From the NCBI GenBank assembly GCA_020064725.1, contig JAGTWJ010000017.1, positions 682,001 through 746,000 on the forward strand: a stretch of 64,000 bases of DNA, in the 5' to 3' direction. Shown here in pieces: positions 12,162-23,670 of the stretch. Under the pieces are notes generated by a model. The model did not search any database and was not told the origin of the DNA. It saw nothing but the letters and a program-made list of their open reading frames with translations. Each line of letters opens with the position of its first letter. The stretch's first letter is position 1. Both the position numbers and the translations under genes were made by a program. Source of the stretch: Drechslerella dactyloides (taxonomy: Eukaryota; Ascomycota; Orbiliomycetes; Orbiliales; Orbiliaceae).

Positions 12162-13954
12162 ATGTCGCAAACATCAACAGGCCCGGCCGCGACGACAACG
12201 GCCGGGAAGCCGCCCAGGGTATCGGATCCCACGTGGGACCTTTCCGACACCCGGACGTACACAAGAGAGATATACGCCGTCAACATTTCGATGATAATCC
12301 TGGTCACGGCAGCTCTCATCTTGCGGCTGTACAGCCGGCAGGTTCTGGTAAAGAGACTGCAGTCTGACGACGGTAAGTTGAACCCGCTGGCATTTTCCAC
12401 AATATCATACAGGTATAGATATTCCCTACGATAAGCGTGCCGGCTGACGGTTGCCGTTCGATTTTAGTTTTTGTCATCCTTGGATCAGTACGTTATGCAA
12501 TGTAGGGTGTCGGCGCGATGATATATGTGCAGCAGACAGATCTGACTTTTCTGAAGATTACGGCCACAGTGTATTCCGCCCTATGCTTCTACGGTGAGTG
12601 ACCCCATACGCAACCATCGCTCGATCAAGGTGGCTTGGTTCTAATAAGTTCGCAGGCGCCGATAAACTCGGGCTAGGGAAGCACATCTGGCTCGATGACC
12701 CAGATACAGAGCTAGAGCACGCCATCGCACTTATCAAAGTAAGCAGACTTTCCGAGCCTCCCCTGCATACAAGATCTATACACCCAGCTGTATATAAATT
12801 TGTTTCCTGGATCAAACGGCGAGGTATACGCATGATATATTAGACATACCTGCTAACATTGCGCCACCCTTACGGAACCACAGGCAATGATCGCAATGTA
12901 CATACTCTACTCCTTCTCCCTGACGATGGCAAAATGCAGCGTGATAACGCTCTACCTGCGCATCTTCTCCGCCACGCGCTGGTTCCGCATCGCTATCTAC
13001 TGCATCCTCTTCCTCGTCATCGCCATCTTCCTGCTCAACCTCTTCGTGCCGCTGTTCTCCTGCCAGCCGATCGCGGCCTCGTGGGACCCGCGGATCAAGA
13101 GCGCGCCCGGAACGAAATGCGTTACCATCCACAGCTTCTTCTACGTTACCGGTAGCCTTAACATTTTCACCGACGTCTTCCTCGTGGCGCTGCCCATGCC
13201 GTTGGCGTGGAGTTTGGGGTTGAACGTTCGGAAGCGGATTCTGGTCATCATGCTGTTCAGTTTGGGTATCTTGGCCTCCGTTGCCAGCGTCGTCCGGATA
13301 ACAAACTTGGACGCCCTGGGCAGCAAGGACTTTACCTGTAAGTCTATATATAACATCCCACGACGTATATATGTGTGCGACTGCTAACGTAAGTGCGCTA
13401 CAGTTAAAATCACAAGCTCGGTCCTGTGGACCATCATCGAAGCCGACGTCGCGCTAATCTGCGCATCAGGACCAGCAATCAAGCCCCTCATCGCCCGTTT
13501 CGTCCCCCACCTCTCCCAAAGCTTCACCTCCCCAATCGGCGCCTCCTCCCAAGCCGGCGGCACCTCCCCGAGCGCCTACCGCAGCAGCCGCGCCACCTTC
13601 CCGTCCGCACACATCCGCACATCCACCATCCGCACGTCCGACTACTCCACCCTCGACGCCATCCAATCCACCGCCGTCAGCGCACGGTACAAGCTACAAG
13701 TCATCCCGTCCGTCAAGCAGGCGTCCGAAGAAAGCCTCGGGTTGCCAAAACATTCAAACGCGGATACAAGAGCCGAGAGCCCGGCGCGGTCACGGATAAG
13801 CGTATCCTCAGACAGCATGATCGATAGCTGGAACCCGTCGCAGACAACGGAGTCGTTGACACCGCGGCCGCCGGCTGCGGTTGCGCGAGGTGGTGGTGCG
13901 GGTTTACAAATCTACGTGAGCCATGATGTCGATATGGATGTCGAGCGGCGGTGA
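12162..13954 (+). CDS. SAT4/Pth11-type rhodopsin-like membrane protein (in-frame TAG or micro-intron)
   Basis: Exon blocks are 12162..12372, 12468..12593 (interrupted, see below), 12656..12738, 12884..13337 and 13404..13954. This gives about 468 residues if 12488..12505 is removed. The protein matches the fungal SAT4/rhodopsin-like family of seven-helix proteins related to Pth11 receptors. It has a first helix ending in RLYSR, then SDD before helix 2, GLGKHIW, KCSVITLYLRIFS, an FSCQPIAASWDP loop, DVFLVALPMPLAWSL, and a final SSVLWTIIEADVALICASGP helix. A Ser/Thr-rich cytoplasmic tail of ~150 residues follows. Such proteins sit in the plasma membrane and some sense host surfaces; ligand unknown. 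Odd feature: after VFVILGS the frame reads into TAG at 12503-12505. The 18 nt 12488..12505 begin GTACGT and end TAG, so removing them restores the frame, but 18 nt is far below normal fungal introns. Pseudogenisation is possible. Confidence 0.65.
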
Positions 13955-14728
13955 TTTTTCACACACACACACACACATGCATATACTCTATTAATCCAGT
14001 GCGTTCGTTACGTTGTGTTTACGTTACGTTATATACTATACTGACGGCCGTGCGTTACGATGTCTATTCGTTCATTCATTCATACATACACAGCGATTGA
14101 GCATGAGAGTTTTTGCAGAAATTGAATGCAATGCATTGCAGCCTTGTTTTGGTCGAGTTCAGGGAGGTTGGCGTTTTATAATTTACTTGCGCACACGTCT
14201 GGTTATGAGTCCTGCTATATCGTTTTATGTTAGATTAGGAGGTTATTTGCAAATGATAAATTCTGATTCTGCGTAGCTAGTTAGTACATGTACTTCTCGG
14301 TGAAATCCGGACGATCTGATAATTGATTGATACGAATGCGGTCAAATCGACATCATGGAAGATGCCTTAACTATGAACGTCTGAGAAGACTCAGTAGAGA
14401 ATTTGCCACAACGGAACACCCAGCATCTCGGGTCCCCAAAGTGGCTTGTCCCTCGTGGTACACGTGGTTGGGTAGCAGCCCTACAGCCACCCTCTCGCCA
14501 CTCCAAGGTCTCTTCGCGAAATTATACTATTCTCGCCTACCTCTGTGTGTATAGGTGCGTGCAACAAAAACAAATCCAACAACGGCACGAAAACAACTGG
14601 AAAGCTTTTATATCTCTAAACAGCCGTCGTCATCATCACGACACCAAACTAATTACACTCTCAAAATGCATTCATTATATCACCAGGTATATATCAACCG
14701 CCTACGCTCCACAACCACAACCACCAAT
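13955..14728. other. Convergent intergenic region SAT4-like / STT3
   Basis: Both flanking genes end here. It holds a CA dinucleotide run (13960-13977) just past the stop, CATT/CATA short repeats at 14055-14080 and no supported coding region. Both transcripts should terminate within it. Confidence 0.5.
13960..13977. repeat. (CA)n microsatellite
   Basis: A run of CA dinucleotides immediately after the stop codon of the SAT4-like gene, hence in its 3' UTR. Confidence 0.75.
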
Positions 14729-17274
14729 CTAAACCCTCACGACTCTCCTACCCCTCTTCCCAGCCGCGCGGCCAGCAAGCCCGCCCTTCCGCGTCTTCTT
14801 CTTGCCACCCTCAAACGCCCTCGCGGCAAAATGGTCCCGCCCAAACGCATCCAGATCCTTCACTTTATATATCCTCACGATCCAGTTCTCCGACGTGAAC
14901 GCCTCGTCGAGCGTGTGCAGCACGGGCCCCTCGGCGGGCAGCTTAGCCCCGCGGACGCGGTCCTGCGCTTGACCTGGCGGGAAGAGGTTCTGGTAGTTGT
15001 AGTAGGACATTTTATACCTACCAACATCAATTAGCCATCCGCTCACAACATCTCACAACATCGCCAATAAAGTGAGGGGAGTGGAAGAGACTTACATCAG
15101 GCTGTTCTTCATGGTATCCGTCGCCTCGTGGTCAATCTTGTACTCCCCGCGCGGGGTGAAGAACTTGCGCTCCTGCACCTCATTCGGCCACACCCCCTCC
15201 GCGATCCGCACCATCCACAAAAACTTGTTGATATCATCCCCGCTGTACCCCAACAGCCCGCCAAAGATAACAAGCACATAGTCCACCTCGTGCTTCCTCA
15301 GAATCTCATAACTGACGGCCTCGCCGCTCGCCATCGCTTTACCAACGGTGGCAATGTGCGTGTTGTTCCACGTATTGTTGTCGACGAGCGTCGTCCGGTC
15401 CGCCATGCCACCGATCTGGTACCCGTAGTCCCACCAGCTCATCACCTTGGCATCGTACGGCGTGTTCTTGCGCAGCCAGTAGTACGCCTCGCGGAAGTCG
15501 TCGATGATGTGCTGCGAGCCGTCCGGCATGCGCGAGGCGAGCACGACGGAGGGAGACGAGTACGCATTCGAGGTGACCCAGGTGCAGTGCAGGACGAACA
15601 GGACGAGGTAGACGCTGAAGGCGCCGACGACGGCAATCTTGGAGGTGATGCTGTAGATGCCAATGTACGGCGCTTTGGAGGAGAGGAAGCCGCCGGTGGG
15701 GAGGGGGCTCTCTTTGGCCTTCTTGGCCTTCTTGGTCTCGGCGGCATCCGGGTCCGGCTCCTCCGGGCTATCGATCTCGAGGTACGTGTCGAGGATGGCG
15801 CTGACGGCGATGGCAGCGGCCACGCAAACGATCGGGGTGAGCGTGAGCATGAGGCGGACCATGACGCCGGAAAAGTAGCTGGCCATGACGGAGTAGACGA
15901 CAACGAAGACGTGTTCGTCACGCAGCTGGCGGAAGCAGAGGTAGACACCGGCGGGGAACAGCCAGATGAGGAAGTTGAGGTCGAAGAAGAAGGACGGCCA
16001 GGCGGTAGGCTGGTGCTCGGAGACGGACGCGATGATGGGGATGTGGATCTTGGCGTATCCGGTATCCCAGAGGGAGTAGAAGCGGCCGGACCACGGCGCG
16101 ATGACACCGGTGACGGTAAGCAGGACGAGCCCGCTGAAGGCCACTACGGCGATGAGAATGACGAGAGCGCGGAGGAGCGTGTTGAATTGCTTCGAGGGCA
16201 CCTGGCCACGCAGGTAGTCGACGAAAGCCACGAGCTGGATGAGGCCAAAGATCCCCAGGGCGGCCATGTGCTCGCTGGTCCGGATGGGCAGGAAGCCGAC
16301 GAAGGGGATCTGCATGCTGGCCAATGTGCCCAGCGCGTACCAGCTCGAGTAGGCAACGTAGATGCGGCCGGAGTACCGGCCCATCAGAATCAGCACGAAG
16401 ACGTGCAAGGGGATCAAGTTGGTGATGAAGACGTATCCACCCCACGCGGAGACCATGTAGAAGTAGAAGAGCGCGCAGAGGCCGCCCCACATGGCCGACC
16501 CGAGTTTGGCAGCTTTGATCCAGAGATAGAACGTGAACATGAGCAAAAAGATGGCAATCGCCTCGTTATCGTAGCTGCCGGCCACGGAGCGAGAGATGTA
16601 GCCCGGCGCGATGCCCATAAAGGCGGCCGCCAGAAGACCCGCCGAGCTGTCCTTCATCTCCAGGGTGAAGAGGTAGGTCGCAAAGGCGGTCAGACCGCTG
16701 AAGCCCGGGGCGAGCAGCACGCAGATGTTGCGGATGTCGACAGGCAGGGAGATCATGCGGAGCATGTGCCAGATGGCACCAGAGGTGACCATGAGGCCGG
16801 GGTAGAGGGTGCCGCCGGTGACACGGCCGAGAGGATACCATGTTCCTAGAAGGCAGCACCGTCAGCGTGTGTTCCATCAAAGAGAGCATACAATGGAGAC
16901 CAGCGTACGGTCGTCGAACCAGTTCCAGAAGTCGAAGAAGCCATGCTTGACGAGGTACTTGGATGCCCTAAAGTTGAACCAAGGGTCGACTGCACCCGTC
17001 AGCGTCAAGATGCCGCCAATTGGCCAGCCAGCACTGGGAAGGAGAGCATACACTCGTGGATAATCGACTCGAACCCTAATCCTCTTAATCAGCTACGTTC
17101 ACACGATGATTATATAGGATGTCCCGAGACGGGAAGCGACGTACGAATGACGGAGAACAGTCGGCTGGAGATGGACGCCGCAGCAATTGTCAACAGGATG
17201 ACGACGCGTAGGATGCCGCGGATGCTCTGCGTGGACGCCGGGTCCTTGAAGAACGACGGCTTCACGGACGCCAT
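14729..17274 (-). CDS. stt3: Oligosaccharyltransferase catalytic subunit Stt3
   Basis: Minus-strand exons 17145..17274, 17052..17075, 16909..16989, 15096..16845 and 14729..15017 encode about 757 residues. Stt3 is the ER-membrane enzyme that transfers the lipid-linked glycan to Asn in N-x-S/T sequons. The hallmarks are present in order: the first acidic motif EFDPWFNFR (E51/D53), the second DxE motif in GSYDNEAIAIF (about D171/E173), the SVSEHQPTAW loop near residue 350, and WWDYGYQIGG near 549. The DNNTWNNTHIATVGKAM segment follows WWDYG. About a dozen hydrophobic segments span the middle. The C-terminus ends in a basic Lys/Arg/Gly-rich tail. Exon 2 is only 24 nt. The gene is divergent from the CSN8 gene, with about 630 bp between start codons. 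Confidence 0.95.
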
Positions 17275-17904
17275 TGCATCGAGGGGCACCAGCCGTGATT
17301 GAAGGTGACGAGGTGGAGGAGCAGCAGCTCACGAGGAGCCGAACTGACGAGCGGACGGCGTGAAGAGCAGCCCGACCCGCGACAGACAGACAGACGGGGA
17401 CGATGTGATCAGGGCCAATTGAGTCTGCCGGCCGTCAATGGGTCCGAGAGCAGCCGGTGGTGATGAAGCCGGCGGTGGTGGTGAGGATGCAGGTGAGGTT
17501 GAAGATGGTGGGAGCAGCTGGCTGACGTCGGCGTCGTAATGCGGCGGGCGTGGAGAAGTGGCCTCTTCTCGCCAAACGAAGCACGCCAACACGCGACTCT
17601 CGAAATCGCATCCCGACGCCGACTTCGACGGCCCCGGCGCGGATAAACTAGCCTGCACAGGAGCATCGCGGAATCCAGGGACGCGCATTCAGCCGGCGAC
17701 TGCCAGTCCAGAAATCTCGGTCGTCGCAGCGGTTCGCACGATTGCAAGACGCCAGGCGTGGAGGCACGATTTGAGTGCACTTGGTACTCTGCGCTTGTGG
17801 CGGCCCCTCTATCGACATCCTCACCACCACCCAACTTGACAACTTCACCTCCGCCTCCATCCACCATCCACAATCAAGACGACCACGAACGAACCTCCTC
17901 CAAC
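17275..17904. promoter_or_regulatory. Divergent promoter region STT3 / CSN8
   Basis: About 630 bp lie between opposite start codons. It is GC-rich with CCACC/GGTGGT-rich patches at 17455-17500 and 17815-17870. No coding sequence is supported. It must carry both promoters unless they lie within neighbouring transcripts. Confidence 0.5.
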
Positions 17905-18710
17905 ATGGGCTCCAAGATCCCCCCGCTGACGACAACCCTCCTCTCCTCCCTCCTCGCCGACACGGCCCCCTCGGCCGCCTCCCCGCCGGAATCCCTCGTC
18001 GCCGCCCTCGCCTCGCTCGAGCCCCGCGCGGGGATCACAACCGTCGACGCGTCGACAACGGACGCCCTGTCCGCCTACTACTCCTCCTACATCCTGGCCC
18101 TCCTCCTCGCGAACGACCTCTCCGAAGCGCGGCATCTCGCGCACCGCATCGACAGCTCCCTGCTCGCGAGTGACGCGGCCGTGCAGGCGGCGACGAGCGT
18201 GCTGGCCGCCGTGCGGAGTAAGGACTACGTCGCCTTTCACGACACGATGCAGAGCGCGCCGTGGGGGGACGTCGCCACCGTCATCGCCTCTCGTCTGCTG
18301 CGTACGCTCATATCCACTCTCCTTTTCTCTCTACCACTACCCTCTACTGTACCATACTACCCCACAGTACGCAGTACTGCAGTCTACTATCCTATACTAC
18401 CTTCTAGAACGGATGGTATACTAACAGTGTGAATATAGAAACCCACCGCACGCAAACCCTCCACCTCCTAACGACAGCCTACACCTCCCTCCCGCCAACC
18501 CTCGCCGCCCGCTACCTCGGCACCACCGACGAACCCCGCACAATCGCCATGCTCGTCGACGACAACCCGTCCCTCGGCTGGTCCTTCGACGCCGACAGCG
18601 GCGTGCTGCGCGTGACCGCCGGCAGCGACGCGGTCGGTCGCGGACGGCCGGCGAAAGAAGGGGAGATCGGGCGGCTGGCCGGGCTGGGTGGCTTCTTGAG
18701 CGATTCGTAG
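17905..18710 (+). CDS. COP9 signalosome subunit 8-like protein (CSN8/Rpn12/eIF3k fold)
   Basis: Exons 17905..18301 and 18439..18710 (intron 137 nt, phase 1) encode 222 residues. The Ala/Leu-rich helical body with SSYILALLLANDLSEARHLA, RSKDYVAFHDTMQSAPWGD and LHLLTTAYTSLPPTLAARYLG matches the CSN8/PSD8/eIF3k family of helical-repeat plus winged-helix proteins. The length fits Csn8. In the COP9 signalosome this subunit is a scaffold helping the complex remove Nedd8 from cullins, so it regulates SCF ligases. In filamentous fungi the complex controls development and light response. Rpn12 (proteasome lid) is longer and less similar in the parts seen, but the two families are related and the assignment is by resemblance only. 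The start ATG follows an AACATGG context. Confidence 0.7.
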
Positions 18711-19283
18711 GTAGATATGATGCGGATATGAGATGTGTAGTCGGTCAGTCACGACGGTGTTTTGGGTTCTAGCGAACTGGCGTTTTATACCTACATTACA
18801 TTACATACCGCATTTATGTGAGACGACTGGCCAACAGTGCTCTTAGCTGTACGTTTTGGCATATCGATCAGCGATATCGTCCCGATATGGGTATATATAG
18901 GCCGCGGTCACATCTAGATATTGATTTGATGGATGCTCGATAGCATCCGCACCAGACGAGCACGTCGACGAATGAACGAATGAATGAATGAATTCAACAA
19001 GACTAAGCACGTATGCAAATGCTAGACCGATCCAAAAAGCAATCCCGCTAGTGCACGCCCGTTCCTATATAATATACAGTTTTGATGCAATGTATGCACG
19101 CATCATGCAGCGTAAAAGCAATTCCTTCGTCCCTCGACCTCGACCTCCATCTCGCGTACTCCATCACCACCCGCAATCATCCACTCATCCATCATGGACC
19201 CATGACAATCAATCGTACTCGTGCAAACGCCGTATTTCTTCAGCAAGATATGACTCTGGGTAGTCATGATATTTGTCTGTTTA
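18711..19283. other. Convergent intergenic region after CSN8
   Basis: The 3' ends of the CSN8-like gene and the following minus-strand gene meet here. It holds short GAAT repeats (18969-18992) and no supported gene. Confidence 0.5.
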
Positions 19284-20519
19284 TTATCTTCCCAAGTCGG
19301 CCGCCTCCTCGACCAGTCGTAGAACCTCCACTTCCCGCTCCACAACCCTCGCAAAGTCGTCGGCGTCCAGCCCGCCCGCCCGCCACAGCCGCCACAGGCT
19401 CTTGACGCTCGTGGAAACGTGCTGCCGTATCGCGACTTCCGCCTGCGTGTGGACTTCCGCCGCCCGCTCCAGCGCGCTGACGTCCGCTGTTGCCGCCTTG
19501 CTTTGCAGCGGTGAGATGTGCGCTGAGGGGTGTGTGAAGGCTGTGAGGGGCGTTGACAGCGTTGATGTTGGCTCTTCGCGGTCCGTGGCGGCGGTGTGCG
19601 TGGTCGAGAGGGAGTCGCGGCGGTCGATTAATTTTGTGGCTGTTGCGGTTGCGGTTGTGACTGTGGGTGGATCCGTGGGGTGGCTGTCGAGTACGGGCTG
19701 GACGGATGCGTATTGGGCGAAATATGCGTCTTCGTCGCCGTTGTCGTCTGCCGGTTGCGGGTCTAGCACTCGTCGGGCGAGCAGCGAGGCGGCAAGCTGG
19801 ACGGGGGACTGCTGCTGCGATGTGGTGGGTGGTGGGGCCGCGCCGTGGTCGCCGGCGGTGGATTCAGTGTCCTCGTCGTCGTAGCGGCCCCAGTAGTCGT
19901 CGTCGTCGTCATCGTCGACTGCCATTTCTCGCTGGAAGCTCGTGTCTAGAGGTGCGGTGAAGCGAGTGGTGGGTGCGTATGTTGACGAACGGAACGATTC
20001 CTCCGCAGCATCGATACTGTCGTGCCAGCTTCCCGCACGTAGCAGCACATCCTCGTCGTCGGACAGCCGGATGTCGTGCACTTTCCAGCTGTTCTCGATG
20101 ACCCCCTCGGCGCCGCTCGCGGCCACGTCATTCTCGACAAACTGGTAGACGACAAGCAGCTCGATTTCGGGAACGGAGACGAGCGCCTGCAGTGTCTCGG
20201 CGTCGAGGCGGCGGTATCCCCTGCACTGAAAGGTGCCAGGCGACGGAGCCTGGTGGAGGAAGAAATAGTCCTGCGCGACGAGGTGGTCGTGCAGCGCCTG
20301 TCCGTCGGCCGGGTCCGAGGACCAGGTGAGCAGCGAGAGCCACGACGAGTCGCTGCCGGACGACGAGAATGCGAGATGGGTGAGTCTGCTGCGGGTCAGC
20401 GGGGTGAGGTGCGGCGGCAGCGACGGCGGCGGACGCGGCGAGGCAAAGCTGGCGGGGATGTGGGAGAGGAAGGCGGGGAGGAGGTCGGCGAGCGACGGCG
20501 GGGGGATCGAGAGGACCAT
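19284..20519 (-). CDS. Conserved fungal protein of unknown function, acidic DDYWGRYDDED motif
   Basis: A single-exon frame of 411 residues starts at the ATG at 20519 (context AAACATGG). The open frame continues 25 codons upstream to 20594, but that part looks like leader. The N-terminal third is Pro/Leu-rich and folded-looking, with SWLSLLTWSSD, a GYRRLDAETLQALVSVPEIELLVVYQF segment and IENSWKVHDIRL. The centre has a run of seven Asp leading into DYWGRYDDEDTES, then low-complexity Ser/Thr/Pro sequence. The C-terminus ends with a predicted helical block (HVSTSVKSLWRLWRAGG, then DDFARVVEREVEVL). It resembles a family of hypothetical proteins in filamentous fungi, but I cannot give a function. 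The G+C-rich third positions agree with a real gene. Confidence 0.65.
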   Translation of the reverse strand: MVLSIPPPSLADLLPAFLSHIPASFASPRPPPSLPPHLTPLTRSRLTHLAFSSSGSDSSWLSLLTWSSDPADGQALHDHLVAQDYFFLHQAPSPGTFQCRGYRRLDAETLQALVSVPEIELLVVYQFVENDVAASGAEGVIENSWKVHDIRLSDDEDVLLRAGSWHDSIDAAEESFRSSTYAPTTRFTAPLDTSFQREMAVDDDDDDDYWGRYDDEDTESTAGDHGAAPPPTTSQQQSPVQLAASLLARRVLDPQPADDNGDEDAYFAQYASVQPVLDSHPTDPPTVTTATATATKLIDRRDSLSTTHTAATDREEPTSTLSTPLTAFTHPSAHISPLQSKAATADVSALERAAEVHTQAEVAIRQHVSTSVKSLWRLWRAGGLDADDFARVVEREVEVLRLVEEAADLGR

Positions 20520-23500
20520 GTTTTCGAGACGGCGTTGGTGTGGTATTTCGCCTGGCTTGGAGACTAGTATTCCGCGAGGGCGAATGAGCGTCAATCGGAG
20601 CTCTCAATCGTAACTTGGCACGACGACTGCACGAGTGAGAGGAATGTCAGCGAGAACCGAGCTGGAATGATATGATGGGTCTGGAGATATCTCCTCGCAC
20701 GGCGGGCGGGAATGCGATTTGAAGGCGGGCGGTCTCACATGCGTCTCGCGTGGATCTGGCCAGAACGTGCGCTTTTGCGTGGCGACGGCGAATATGAATA
20801 CAGACTCGCGGCACGACCTGCTTACCCCAGACGACGATAAAGATATCCAGCTGTACTCGAAGAATAACCGCAGCACCGCACGTCGAAAATATCACTGTCG
20901 AACGAGTGAACGGGTGACGGAAGCTGGAGGATCGATCGGGACTGATGTGAGGAGTCCCATCAAGATCCCGGGGCGCCACCATCCTTTATACATCGCCTTC
21001 CACAAATGCAACGGCGTACTCCGTGTCATATGAATGGATGGATGGATGGAAGTCTGCATGCAGACCCGTCCCGTTCGTCCTTCGACCAGGACAGAACCAG
21101 CCAGCCAGCCGTGTAGTCACCGTCGCGCCCCACGGGGCAGCTAGTCAGCCCAGTCCGGCCCAGCCAGCCCAGCCAAGCTAACGGGAATGGAACCAGACGG
21201 CGGAGCATGTGGCCCGTCCTCAGGCGTGCATTTGTCCGAGGAAACACCACAGCATGCACATGCTATCTGTCTCTCCGTCCGTCAGTCTGTCTGTCCACTT
21301 GCGCGATCCATGCTCCGTACACGTCTCCAATCCGACTCGATACCCGAATTCCTCACGCACGTAGCATTCGAGCGTGATAATCCTCCTCTCCCGGACAGAG
21401 CACCGGCCGGATAAGGTGGGTGCGGACGCCCAGCGTCTCCGAGACGGCCTCGGTGCCTTCCAGCGGGGGAACAGGACGACGCGAGACAAGGCAGGCGATA
21501 AACCCCAAATGGCTCGGTTCGGGCGAACGGACACTAGCCCTCTTTACAGTTCCCCCCTTCGCCAAGCGTTACGTTTCGCCGCGAGATTGGCAGCTGCGGA
21601 TGGCCATGGCCCTTCGAATTCAGACGCCGTTACGTTAGCATTGCATTGACGGTGCTGCCAAGGGTGGATACGAAGACGGTGGTGGCGTACCTGGACAAAC
21701 GGTGGCCCCAGGGTGCTTTTATGTAATCTGACGGAGCATGGCGGATGGATGCATCTCGACGTCGTGAACGATATCAACGGGTGAGGTTCTGATTCTTCAG
21801 CTGCTGCGAGGTTGACGTCGGCCGCAACGCACCTTCAAATTGAGTGTCTGCATCTCGACCGGCTAAACGGCAGCACTGCAGCGTCCCACGCTGGATCCCA
21901 GCTTGCGCCATGTTATCAATATCACCGGCCGTGGCCAAGGCTTGTTTCGAGGTTCGATAATATATGGGCATGCGAACGATTCAATTCTGGCTAAACCGGG
22001 ATGCCATCTCGGAATATCCTCGTCTGTCATGGTGTGCATACTTATGCCTATAGACCTTGGCATGATATATATCATGTCTCGAATGCGTATGTCGAATCCC
22101 CAGTCTGCCGATATGGCGAAGAGACTAGCTAGATGTTATTATTCTCGCGCGTGTATTGCGAAATGGGCACATGCAGCCGACCCGCGATGTAAGTGTCAAC
22201 GGTGTGCATCTGGCGTACAGCCATCCCGGCGGCAGTTACGGCCTGTCTCCACCTTGTCGCACCAGCTGTCAGACCTCCCAGCTACGTTTCAATTCAAGTA
22301 TCAGCCTTTATAAAGCTAAGCCTCTGGGATAGTACATGTGTATTATAACAATATAATTTCACAGGTATTATGCACCTGACTGAGCTATATAGAATATAAT
22401 TATATGTCGGCCATATCGTCTAAATACTATTGCCTGGAACGCGCTCACGTTTCGAAACAATCGAAGCTAGCTTTCAGCTCCTTTGAGGGTTTGAATTAAT
22501 ATAATTTGAATTGGCTTTCGCGTTCATCATAAATTCAATACTAACGATCTGGAGTTGACAAATTAAACTTCCAAAGTCGAGCTGTATACCTAGGCCTCTA
22601 TCGTATTCCGGCCTCGGCTGTATCGAAATTCTTTACAACTAAGGCAAGCCTTATGCCCCAGAGCTTGATACAATTGGAATCCATCTTGTGTGGCTGTTCT
22701 TCGTACTTGTGAATACCTGATAAAGGACATCTCTAGGCGTATTAAACCGCATACGGTATATATCCGGTCTGTACTTGGTATAATTTACTTGTAGATATAC
22801 GTAATGTAGTATACAGCAATATTTGTATTTTCGCAATTCAGAACATGCGTCTATTCAGCGAGCTTCAGCCGAGGGATAACTATTAAGATGATATATTCAG
22901 AGGCCGTATGAAATATTAAAGAGTCGACTCGTGTCGGTCCTCGCAGTCATCAAATTCAGGACAGTATACGACCGACCATTCTTGGTATTCTCGTATGCTA
23001 GGATTCTGCTTACAGTTCGTTATCGATAGACGAGACGGATACGATATCGACACGATCGCATCTAGAGCTGCGCACGCCTACAAATTAATAATCTATCAGG
23101 ATACTAATCTGAGTATCAAATTAATCGTCTACGGGCATCTGCAACTGGATAAATGCCAGAGTGGTTTCAAGCGGCTTGCGCATGAACGTATGATATTAAT
23201 ACAAGGGCGAGCTCAGTTCGCGCCGCGGGCCTGCGACGCACGACGACAATACGTCCTGTGATATGCCATGCAACGTTGAAACTCGCGGGGCGGCGGAGGA
23301 TAATTTTCCACCACCTCGACAGCATGAAAACGCCCTCCTCCGACTAACCATCGCGAGGGAGCTTGAGGCCGTCATGTGCATGCGGGCGGTGGAGAGGAAG
23401 CGGAAGCGGACGTGATGGTGATGGATCGGGCAAGCCACAGGCCACGACCCTGACATGCAGGCCTGGCCGCTTGGCCCAGCGCCAGCCGCTGACAGGCCAA

Positions 23501-23670
23501 ACCACCTGAGCCAACATCCCGAGACCTCAACTTCCTCTCCTCGCTGACCGGCCATCACGCACGCCTGCTCCCGCCTCAGCCCCTGACCAGCTCGCCATCG
23601 CCTCTCACCGCTCCCGTCTGCCAGGCCGTCGCCCGTCCGCCCGGCCGCGACCCCGTCGAACCCCCGCAGG
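20520..23670. other. Divergent intergenic region before SLA1
   Basis: About 3.1 kb separate the unknown gene from SLA1. The region 22300-23200 is AT-rich. 23470-23670 becomes C-rich and is likely the SLA1 leader. Open frames here are short and unsupported. Confidence 0.5.

Noticed and set aside
15128..16849. 573-codon open frame antisense to STT3
   Set aside because: It lies exactly opposite the long STT3 exon, which carries all catalytic motifs. The translation is a low-complexity mix of Val/Asp/Glu/Gly/Arg produced by GC-rich third positions on the other strand.
21483..21490. CGAGACAA, a match to the MITE-like terminus
   Set aside because: The match does not extend into GGCTTG or any opposite arm, so it is likely chance.
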